In this document: positions 8,478 to 17,100 of the stretch, one piece after another | Layout: each line of letters begins with the position of its first letter | How positions within the stretch are numbered: position 1 is the stretch's first letter | NCBI RefSeq assembly: GCF_900169565.1 | Contig: NZ_LT828648.1 | Location: 1,800,876-1,864,875 of the forward strand | Length of the DNA stretch: 64,000 nt | Direction of reading: 5' to 3' | Origin: Nitrospira japonica | GTDB taxonomy: Bacteria; Nitrospirota; Nitrospiria; Nitrospirales; Nitrospiraceae | Translations under genes and position numbers: made by a program | The notes under the pieces: generated by a model | The model's database searches: none | What the model was told of the DNA's origin: nothing | Seen by the model: the letters and a program-made list of their open reading frames with translations, nothing else

Positions 8478-11324
8478 ATGAAGCTCCGATCAATCGCCGC
8501 ACAGCAATGGCTCAATAGGATCAGCAAGCGCGATCCTGAATTATTCAAGGAAATCGAGCCGAAGTTCTCTACGGAGTATATTCGCAAAGCAGAATTTGCA
8601 CCCGACGCACCTTCATCAAGAGCAGCATCTGAACTCGACCAACTCCCGGAATGGTTAATACCCCTTCCGCTAGAGGATGCCACCAAACGGCGAAAACCTG
8701 ACGAGACCGATATTGCAGATCGAAGAGAGGAAGCAGTCGTTCGAGCTGATACTCGACCCGTTTTTCTCATTAGAGATAATCAGTTTGTCAGAGAAACCGA
8801 CGGTGGCCCAATGAGGATAAGCTGGGCCAGGCGGATAGAAGCCTTGGCAACAATCAGCCAGCGAATTCAGGCCGTGGGCCGAATCGAATTCGCAAATCAT
8901 CCAAGTCGAGAATGGGGTGGAACAGGCTGGCTTGTTCGAGACCGAATTGTAGCTACCAATCGGCATGTTGCAAAATTGTTTGCTCGTGCCGATGGTGTTC
9001 AGTTTATTTTCCGTCCAGGCCTCAATCCGCTTGAGCCTCTAGGAGTTACAGTCGATTTCCTGGAGGAATTCAATAGTGCAAGAAGCCTTTACGCCAAGGT
9101 CCAGAAAGTCCTCTACATTTCACCAGACTCCGGGGCAGATCTGGCGTTATTGCTACTTGCTCATTGGGGCTCGACCGCACCACCTACCCCAATTCCACTA
9201 TCATCGAGCCTTCCTGCAGAGGATGATTTTGTCGCCACCATCGGATACCCTGCCGAGTCAAGCGATCCGAGGGAACGCGAGCTAGTTCGGAACATTTTTG
9301 GAAATGTATTTAACAAGAAACGACTCGCGCCTGGACAAATCATGGCCCCGGAAGGCCAAGATGTCGTCCACGACTGCTCTACACTAAATGGCAATTCTGG
9401 ATCGGTATTAATCAGCTTGAAATCTGGTGAGGCAGTCGGCCTGCATTACGAGGGATCCTTCATGCGGGCGAACTATGCAGTCCCTGTCGGGGAAATCAAA
9501 AAGGCGCTGGTAGATATTGATACGTCCCCCCCTCAATTTCTTGAGCAATCCCCGCGAGTGCAGGAGGCATTGTCGGCGAGGCAAGTGATTGCGGATGATA
9601 CTACGCTTGTCATTCCCCTAGAAATCCATGTAAGTGTCCGTCTCCCCAAAACATTATCGGCATCAAATGAAGTCAAGGTTCAACCGACTCCCCAATTGAA
9701 CTTGACCGACCCGCTGGTTACTGCCCGTCAACTACTTGGGAAGCGATCGGAAGTACTTCGAATTTATCTTGGCAAGCGGGTGCGAAAGGGGTGGATCACC
9801 GACGAGGATGCCATCATTGTCGAAGTGCGGGAGAAACTTTCGTCGGCTCGACTTCAAGACGCCAATATCCAACCAATTCCGGAAACAATTAGCGGTATGC
9901 CAGTCGACATACAGGTTGCTTCAGTATGGACCCAACTCAAAACACTGGGCATTGACTTTACCGAAAGACTCCTGGAGGCCCCACCAGGAATCAACTATCG
10001 AGAACCTCCCAATTTGTCGCTGAAGACCGTTCATGAGCACATGGAGGCAATATTCCACGTCAGCCCAGATAGCGGCTTTCCACAACTACAAACACTATTT
10101 TCAAAAGTAACGCGCACACTGACAGCAACCATGTATGAATGGGATGCTGAGCATATTTTCGAATCGCTCCGACAAGCCATAGAACCTGCTGGTCGCACTC
10201 TGCTGATGGTCACCCAGCCGCCCAAGAAACGATCCCGTCCTTCTCTTGATATTAATGTTGCTCGCCTAAAGACTATTCTGGGGGATAGACTGAAGCACGC
10301 TTCGGCTGCAGTTTTTGCACCACGTAACTTGTTCGATACCTCTTACCATATCAAAGTAGCAGTAGCAGATCGCGAATCGGTGTGGCTCTCAAGTGGGAAC
10401 TGGAAGGATTCTGGGCAACCCAACATTCACCCTGCAGCCACTGGTGAAACTACCTGGGCACCGCTGCTAGACCATAATCGTGAATGGCATGCATTAATAC
10501 ACAATGCCAATCTTGCAGGACAGTTTGAGGATTATATCCAGTACGATTATGAGCAGTCCAAGGTTGTTCGAGAACCTGAAGCGCCCCCTTTCGAATGGCC
10601 AGACTTGTTTGTACCTTTACCAGATGCGGCCCGTGTTCTAGAAGCCCCGCGAGGGAAACCGAACTACTTCCAACCACTGATCCTCAGTCGCCGAATACGG
10701 ATCACACCTTTGTTGACGCCAGACTATGAAGACTTCATCGACGCAGTGCTCTCCCTTATCCGAGGGGCCGACCGTAGCCTCCTTATTCAAAATCAGTCTT
10801 TCAACTTACTCAAGGAACACAATCGACCCAAGTTCGAGGAGTTTTTTGAGATTCTCATTGCAAAGCAAAAAAGGGGTCTTGATGTTCGCATTATTATACG
10901 AGATGCTTCGGAATTCCCTGGTAATGCAGAAGAGAAGCAAGACAACCTCCTGACTCGATTAGTACGAAGGGGGTTAGGGCTCGACAGGATCAGGCTCCAA
11001 TCAAACTGCCACACGAAAGGAATCATTGTCGATGGGGCCAAAGTTCTCTTGGGCAGCCATAACCTCACTAATGCCGGCACACATACGAATCGTGACGCGA
11101 GTCTGATCGTGGATGATAATGAAGTCGCTCGGTACTTCAGAGATGTGTTCGAATTTGATTGGACCAATCTGGCAGGGTCGCGTATCCCGGAAGCCCCGCC
11201 AGCGATTCGCCTTGCCCCTAAGGGGGAACCTGCTCCTCCGGGTATGATCAGAATCAATGCATCAGAAATTTTCGATAGTGATTTTCCAAATCTCTCATTC
11301 TTCGCAAGAAGGCGAGCAAGCTAG
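8478..11324 (+). CDS. Trypsin-like protease fused to a double phospholipase D domain
   Basis: A 948-residue cytoplasmic protein. After an N-terminal helical part, residues about 140-330 form a trypsin-like domain: His in ATNRHVAKLF, Asp in DSGADLALLLL, Ser in NGNSGSVLI. The middle (about 380-560) is unassigned. The C-terminal 350 residues hold two HxK motifs of the phospholipase D superfamily: YHIKVAVADRESVWLSSGNW near 625 and CHTKGIIVDGAKVLLGSHN near 850. Both end in the S/GxxN signature. PLD proteins of this type can be nucleases or lipases, so the protein joins a protease to a phosphodiesterase. ATG 8478 is preceded by AAGGAG. It probably belongs with the PhnD-like gene upstream as a sensor-effector pair. 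Confidence 0.8.
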   Translation: MKLRSIAAQQWLNRISKRDPELFKEIEPKFSTEYIRKAEFAPDAPSSRAASELDQLPEWLIPLPLEDATKRRKPDETDIADRREEAVVRADTRPVFLIRDNQFVRETDGGPMRISWARRIEALATISQRIQAVGRIEFANHPSREWGGTGWLVRDRIVATNRHVAKLFARADGVQFIFRPGLNPLEPLGVTVDFLEEFNSARSLYAKVQKVLYISPDSGADLALLLLAHWGSTAPPTPIPLSSSLPAEDDFVATIGYPAESSDPRERELVRNIFGNVFNKKRLAPGQIMAPEGQDVVHDCSTLNGNSGSVLISLKSGEAVGLHYEGSFMRANYAVPVGEIKKALVDIDTSPPQFLEQSPRVQEALSARQVIADDTTLVIPLEIHVSVRLPKTLSASNEVKVQPTPQLNLTDPLVTARQLLGKRSEVLRIYLGKRVRKGWITDEDAIIVEVREKLSSARLQDANIQPIPETISGMPVDIQVASVWTQLKTLGIDFTERLLEAPPGINYREPPNLSLKTVHEHMEAIFHVSPDSGFPQLQTLFSKVTRTLTATMYEWDAEHIFESLRQAIEPAGRTLLMVTQPPKKRSRPSLDINVARLKTILGDRLKHASAAVFAPRNLFDTSYHIKVAVADRESVWLSSGNWKDSGQPNIHPAATGETTWAPLLDHNREWHALIHNANLAGQFEDYIQYDYEQSKVVREPEAPPFEWPDLFVPLPDAARVLEAPRGKPNYFQPLILSRRIRITPLLTPDYEDFIDAVLSLIRGADRSLLIQNQSFNLLKEHNRPKFEEFFEILIAKQKRGLDVRIIIRDASEFPGNAEEKQDNLLTRLVRRGLGLDRIRLQSNCHTKGIIVDGAKVLLGSHNLTNAGTHTNRDASLIVDDNEVARYFRDVFEFDWTNLAGSRIPEAPPAIRLAPKGEPAPPGMIRINASEIFDSDFPNLSFFARRRAS

Positions 11325-11411
11325 AGCCAGGAACACCTTTCGCGGGAAACCTTGGCCTGTTATTGTTGTTACTCCGCACCAGGCACAGGTCTCTTTGGAA
11401 TAGGAGATGAT

Positions 11412-11783
11412 ATGGCGAACCCCAAGGTCATATTTGTCGCATTTGCCATTGAGGACGAAAGGCAGAGAGACTTCCTCAAAGGACAGTCCTTGAATACTCA
11501 ATGTCCGTTCGAGTACGTCGATATGTCGGTGAAAGAGGCGTATTCGTCGGAGTGGAAAGAGCGTGTTCGCACCCGCATTCGCCGTTCGGATGGCGTGATC
11601 GCACTGGTCAGTAGGAACTCTTTGAATTCAAGTGGGCAGAAATGGGAGCTTCAGTGCGCACGAGGTGAAACCAAGCCAATTCTTGGTATTTGGGCGTACA
11701 CACATGACAGAACCTATCTGCCGGACCTCGCGACTATCCCATGGACTTGGGAAACTATTGGGAGGTTTATCAATGACATCTAG
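11412..11783 (+). CDS. TIR-like protein (MTH538/ThsB type)
   Basis: A 123-residue stand-alone domain of the TIR-like family to which Thoeris ThsB belongs. Features: first strand KVIFVAFAIEDERQRDFL, EWKERVRTRIRRSDGVIALV (the segment before the alpha-C region), SRNSLNSSGQKWEL with the likely catalytic Glu at residue 79, and GETKPILGIWAY. Such proteins make cyclic ADP-ribose isomers from NAD when phage infection is sensed. The start ATG 11412 follows TAGGAG. The gene overlaps the caspase-like gene by 11 bases (start at 11773), which implies coupled translation. TIR plus caspase is the composition reported for type IV Thoeris systems. Confidence 0.8.
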   Translation: MANPKVIFVAFAIEDERQRDFLKGQSLNTQCPFEYVDMSVKEAYSSEWKERVRTRIRRSDGVIALVSRNSLNSSGQKWELQCARGETKPILGIWAYTHDRTYLPDLATIPWTWETIGRFINDI

Positions 11784-12765
11784 AATCGCAGTGATCGTCG
11801 GCATCGATCTCTACGAGCATTACAAAAGGCTCTATGGATGTGTTAACGATGCGAACTCAGTCAAGAGTGTTTTGGAGCGTCACGATGATGGTTCTCTCAA
11901 TTTTGAGTGCAAGCTTCTGACCGGAAGCAGTCAAACTAATCCGATTACGAAATTCCAACTAAGAGATAGCCTGAGTCAACTATTTATGGCGAACGTTGAT
12001 TATGCTCTATTCTATTTCGCAGGGCATGGTGACATTACCGCAACGGACACTTACCTTCTCACATCTGATTCCAGACGTAGCGACGATGGGATATCTCTCA
12101 CTGAGATACTCCAAATGGCCAACGATGCAGCCAAGAAGATCCGGTCAAGAAACAGAGCGATTGTTTTGGACTGCTGTTATTCGGGGAGTGCCGGAACGCC
12201 ACCCGTAACTGGGGAACTTGCACTCTTGTCGCAAGGGCTTACAATACTTACTGCATCCACTGCAGAGCAGTATTCTACTGAACAGGACGGGAGAGGCCTC
12301 TTCACAAGTCTGTTCGTTGATGCACTAACTGGCAGTGCCGCAAGCATTACCGGCCACATTACTTTCGGCAGCATCTATGCGCACGTCGATCAGTCTCTTG
12401 GGAAGCTAGGACAACGCCCAGTATTTAAGACAAACGTCCATGAGTTCGTTCCCATAAGAACGGTGCGTGCGCCAATAGCGCTTGCTGATCTTAAGAGGAT
12501 AGCGGAGTTTTTCCCGTCCGATGAATATCCATTTCCGTTGAATCCATCATTCGAGCCAGAGGTTAAGGGGCGCGGTCCTGGCATGCCACCACCAGACCCT
12601 CGGAATACTGAGAAGTTTCGAATTCTCCAAGCGTATAACCGAATTAACTTGGTTGTTCCTGTAGATGCCCCGCACATGTGGCATGCAGCGATGGAATACA
12701 AATCATGCAAACTCACCCCACTTGGGATGCACTATCGTCGGCTCGTTCAGAATGGTCGGATATGA
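11773..12765 (+). CDS. Caspase-like protease (peptidase C14), likely Thoeris effector
   Basis: A 330-residue protein. Residues 1-225 are a caspase-fold p20/p10-like domain: SRIAVIVGIDLYEHY, catalytic His in ALFYFAGHGDITAT (about 86) and catalytic Cys in AIVLDCCYSGSAG (about 136), followed by GLTILTASTAEQYS. The last 100 residues (after FVPIRTVRAP) are a separate region with a Pro-rich linker and MWHAAMEYKSCKLTPLG, plausibly the ligand sensor. In type IV Thoeris a TIR-made signal is reported to switch on a caspase-like protease that degrades host proteins and kills the infected cell. The overlap with the TIR gene and GGAGG before the start support a two-gene operon. Confidence 0.82.
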   Translation: MTSRIAVIVGIDLYEHYKRLYGCVNDANSVKSVLERHDDGSLNFECKLLTGSSQTNPITKFQLRDSLSQLFMANVDYALFYFAGHGDITATDTYLLTSDSRRSDDGISLTEILQMANDAAKKIRSRNRAIVLDCCYSGSAGTPPVTGELALLSQGLTILTASTAEQYSTEQDGRGLFTSLFVDALTGSAASITGHITFGSIYAHVDQSLGKLGQRPVFKTNVHEFVPIRTVRAPIALADLKRIAEFFPSDEYPFPLNPSFEPEVKGRGPGMPPPDPRNTEKFRILQAYNRINLVVPVDAPHMWHAAMEYKSCKLTPLGMHYRRLVQNGRI

Positions 12766-12823
12766 TGACTGAATGCCCGCGCTGCTCTACCTTAGCGCGT
12801 AACCGGTCGACTGGCATGTCCAA

Positions 12824-13212
12824 ATGACAATCGGAATTATCTATTCCTACACGCCAGAAGTTCTAGCAGTGGTAAAGAGGATGGACTCATGCTTTGAGGA
12901 TCTTGGACACAAAGTGGAGACGAATTACAAGAATGGCATTAACCCTGAAGCAGGATGGGTTCTACAGGTCTGCGCGATGTTAAAAAAGTGTGATGTCGTA
13001 CTTCGGTGCATCATAATGTCGACGATGTCAAACAGACTCATAGTGGGCAGTGGAGAGGTTTGCGTGAAAAGTTAGCTTTTCTGCGAGCCAACCAGATACC
13101 CAACACAGCCACGATGATTGAGCCATGGGTAAATGCTAACGACGAGGAATTTAGGAGCCTGTGCCTATGGTTTACCCAACTATTCAAAGAAATGCGTGGC
13201 CAGAATCAATAA
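12824..13212 (+). pseudogene. Frameshifted gene downstream of the TIR-caspase pair
   Basis: Two overlapping frames make one plausible protein of about 129 residues. The first (from 12824, MTIGIIYSYTPEVLAVVK, LQVCAMLKKCDVVLR) gives way near 12995-13010 to the second (HHNVDDVKQTHSGQWRGL, KLAFLRANQIPNTATMIEPW, ending KEMRGQNQ). The start looks like a Rossmann or TIR-like first strand with a motif that lists one residue per helix turn, but I cannot name a family. A run of six A (12983-12988) lies just before the switch. It sits 58 bases after the caspase stop and could be a third component, a programmed frameshift or a dead gene. Confidence 0.5.
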
Positions 13213-13377
13213 TGCCACGCCACGGCATGGGAATTCACGTCAACGCTCGGCAAGTGTTCGCTAAGAACAGGAAGGTACATCGCAATGCCTCGATTGCCAC
13301 AGACATGGTCTCGTGGACAACGCCCCATGCGCCGTGACTCGCTTTTCTTCAGTATAGCCAAGTTGTAACGAGAGACG

Positions 13378-14106
13378 ATGAAAGAACTCCGGCAAACTAA
13401 ACTTACTTTTGGTCTTGAACCTGAAGTCGATCTGTATCGTGTTTCGGCGCGTCTTGGGTTTCGGGATTTCCGAAAGACATCTTGTATTGTCCGATCAGTC
13501 ACGGCCAGAGATCATCACACCTGCCAATTTTGTGGTTTCAGGAGCGCTAAGTATCAACAGATTGTACCAGTAAGTGAACCTTTGCGTGATCTCAATAATC
13601 TCGTCACAAGCTGTATATTTTGTGAACAAGTTGCCCACTTAAATCTTGTTCCACAATACCGCTCAGGCGTGCTCATCTGGCTCCCTGAAGTATCACAAAT
13701 TGAGTTGAATCGAGTCATGCCCGCCGTCTATGTTTGCCGAATTACCCAGGGGCTGGGTGCCACTAAGGCTCGTTCAGTCCTAGATCGCCTCGTGGAAACT
13801 CGGGGACACGCCCGAAGGCGCTTCGGAAGCGATGATCCAGAAGAATTGGTAAAATCTCTTCGAACTCGGAAGGAGGGCATGCATGCACAATTGCAACCAC
13901 CGGTGATAGAAGAGGGACTTAGACTCATGCCGTTGGATCGCCGTATCGTCCGTGAGAGCGAGCTAGAATTCAATCAGTTCCCACAAATTCTCGCATTTTG
14001 GCGATCAAAGAATGGGCCGCTTTACGGAGAAAAAGCCTCAACGATTCTAGAGCACTTCATCGAAAGGTTAACAAAACGAGACGGTCCATATCGCGGAAAC
14101 CAATAG
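13378..14106 (+). CDS. IcmJ/DotN-like zinc (HNH-fold) protein
   Basis: A 242-residue protein whose centre has paired zinc knuckles: VTARDHHTCQFCGFRSAKYQ and VTSCIFCEQVAHLNLVPQYR. The spacing CxxC...CxxC, the preceding 'RD..TC.FCGF' and the flanking aromatic residues match IcmJ (DotN) of type IVB secretion systems, an HNH-derived coupling-complex component. The rest (VSQIELNRVMPAVYVCRI, then a C-terminal helical part with EELVKSLRTR and STILEHFIERL) also resembles it. No other Dot/Icm gene is in the window, so this is an orphan, perhaps recruited as a nuclease or adaptor in a conflict system. Its 3' end lies 46 bases from the 3' end of the convergent giant STAND gene. Confidence 0.65.
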   Translation: MKELRQTKLTFGLEPEVDLYRVSARLGFRDFRKTSCIVRSVTARDHHTCQFCGFRSAKYQQIVPVSEPLRDLNNLVTSCIFCEQVAHLNLVPQYRSGVLIWLPEVSQIELNRVMPAVYVCRITQGLGATKARSVLDRLVETRGHARRRFGSDDPEELVKSLRTRKEGMHAQLQPPVIEEGLRLMPLDRRIVRESELEFNQFPQILAFWRSKNGPLYGEKASTILEHFIERLTKRDGPYRGNQ

Positions 14107-14152
14107 ACACAAACCAGCCCCCCCTCTACCAGGGCATTTGCCAGCCAAGCTA

Positions 14153-17100
14153 TCAAGATATTGGGAGTTCGATTTTTTTAGGTAGATTTACAGCTATCGG
14201 ATCGTCATCCAACATATTGACCATCCCTGTTGGATTGATGGAAAAATTAGCAATGAAAAGCGCATTTGAATAAAAGACTACCCCGTCGCATAAGAAGTGA
14301 CCCTTCTCATTGATGCCTTCAAATGTAGCAGGCCGCACAACCCCTTCTAATGCACGTTGGACGTCAGCGTGCCGAGGAATCATTGGGTCTTTGGGATCTT
14401 CGACGATGTAAAACGGGCCCTCTTCACCACGTACAAAGAAATTGAAGAACCGGAGATAATCCAAGGCATTTTTTTGGTTCAGCTTGATTGGCGCTTTTTT
14501 ATTCACCTGGTGAATCGGCGGCGATGTGCCATTCAGCCAATAAAACGCTCGCTGCTCACCTTCCTCAATTAGATAGTAAAGGTAAAGATCAGGTTTCTGC
14601 CAATTGGAATCGGCAACGCGCAGCAAAGAAACTTGATCGTACCAACTCAGCCGGGCTAGCTTAATATCTGTCGTCTCCCGACTGATACAGTAGCTATTGT
14701 CCATTGAAGTAAGCGTCGCGATCAAACGCTCCCTGACCTCTCTGGGAACATCGTTCCATACATAATTCCACACATTGCCGGAAGAAGCAGACAGTACTGA
14801 CGAGTCAGGGCTCAACATCTTACTTCTTGGAGGTGTTGGGAGATATTTTACAACCTCAAAACCTGACGTCTCTAGGGCATCAATGAGCTCCTGGTCAGGA
14901 GCCGGATAGGACCCATTTTCTGCCTCTTTCTTATAAAATTCCACGAAGGTGTCAGCCAGTGATTCTCCGCTAATAGAATCCAATTGCGAGATGGGTGCAC
15001 CAAGTAATAGAAGCGTCTTAACCGCATCAATATGCCCGTACCGCATGGCAAGCAAGATAGGTGCGGGGCGTTCATTTGTCACCGCATCCAGGGGTACATG
15101 ATTCTCGTGGAGATGTCTAATGATCTCGCTGTGTCCACCCTCCGCAGCAAGATGAATAGGCATGATCAAAGGTGTTCTTGCTGGGTACTCAAGGTCTGCC
15201 CCGGCCCTAACTAAACAACGCACAATCTCCAAGTGCCCTTCTTGTATCGCGAGATGGAGTGGCGTGAAACCAAAAGCGTCTAGATGGTCCACTGGATGAT
15301 CTTTTGAAAGAAGAAAATTTACGATAGCAACATTACCAGACAGAACTCCGTAATGTAGTAGCGACGGGATATTCTCCCTAGCACTTAACGGGCTATCAAC
15401 CCTTTGATATAGTTGGCTCACTACATTAAGTGCACCAGCCAAACATGCAAGGGTGATAGGCGTATGGTTGTCTTTTGCTATTAAATCTGGAGTTGCTCCA
15501 TGATCGAGGAGCAACATTACGACATCGAAGTGGGCTCTTGCCGCTGCAAGATGAAGGGGACGGTACCCCTCGGTGTTTTGTGCGTCAATCTTTGCACGAT
15601 TGCGTAGGAGAAATTGTACGACCTCCGTATCACCTTTGTAAGACCAGAAGTGAAGTGGTGACCATTCTTCTTCAATCTTGATTGGATCTTCCGAAATATA
15701 GGACTGTAGATCCGCTCTTTCCGAAGCTAATGCTTGTGCGCCGGCGAAAGCCTTTCGCGCAAGAGCTGCTATCAATGGTGTTTGGCCCTTGCCATTTCTA
15801 TCTCGGACTTCTTTGTTTGCACCATTGGCACAAAGTTGCTTGACGATTTTCACGCCATCATGACGACCGGCAAAATGCAGAGGCGTCTCCCCGGAACCAC
15901 TTGGTAAATTTGGATTAGCTCTTGCTTCTAGTAGGTATGAGACGACTTCATCGTGCCCTGACGCAACGGCAAAGTGCAGTGGTGTCCAGTCAAATTCACT
16001 GATATCGCCACATTTCTTCTTGTCCTGGCGGTAATTAATTCGAGTTTTGGCTTTTTCGGTATCAGACCAACAGCTATTCAAGGCAGGTGCATCGACATTT
16101 ACATGAGACTCGAACAAGCATTTAACCACGTCCATGTGCCCGTTGTGGGCTGCGATATGAAGCGCAGTTGCTTGATTAGGAAGGGATGCATCGAGATCTG
16201 CGCCTATTTCTCGAAGGATGCGAATTACCGCTGGATGGTTCTCCCTCGCTGCATAGTGGACCGCCTTCCAGCCGTCTTTTGTCGATTCATTAGCATCAGC
16301 TCCCAACTCATTGAGAACCTGAATCGCCTCCAGGGCACCGTTCGAAGCCGCGATATGGAGAGGTGTTTGCCCCATGGCATTACGACATACAAGTAATGTC
16401 TTGTCTTTCTCAACGAGAGAATGAACACAGTGCACATGGTTGGAGCTGGCCGCCGTGTGAATAGGCGCAGTCTCATGAGGAGTGTCTGTTCCTCCAAGAT
16501 ACACATCTTTCGTAAGAAGGCGCTTAAGACAATCCAAAGATCCAGAGGCGGCGGCATAATGAATTGGGCGCCAGCCTTCCTTGTCAGGAAAATCTGGATT
16601 CGCCTTGTATTCCAGCAATATGTCCAGGAGATCGGCATTGCCGTAGAAGCACGGCGCGAAAATCGCAGTCCTGTGCTTGGAGTTCTGAACATTTACGCTA
16701 CTGGGATCAGCCTGAAGCATCTCACGTACGATATCGTTGCGGTTGTAATTCGCCGCCAATATCAAATGGTGTGTCTGGCCAATAGAACTCTCGACCAATT
16801 CTCCGGGCCTGCAATGCAGACGAATGAGATTCAGGCAAAATTCTCGAAGCTCTTGGTTCCTTTCCGAAGTATTGGTTACCTTCTCGTCGAACAGTTTGTC
16901 GTACCAGACTGCAAGGATAATTGCAGCGTCCTTCACGAAGAGAGAGTCCGCAATGACCTTAAGTGTAACACTAGCATGTTCCTCACCAGCCTTTTCTGAC
17001 ACCTTCGCTAATACCTTTTGAAGTGCCTTCAGTGTTGCGGCCTGTTCGTGAACTGGACCCTCCGCCTCCAACCATGATTTGGCCGCAGTCCAATGTTCCA

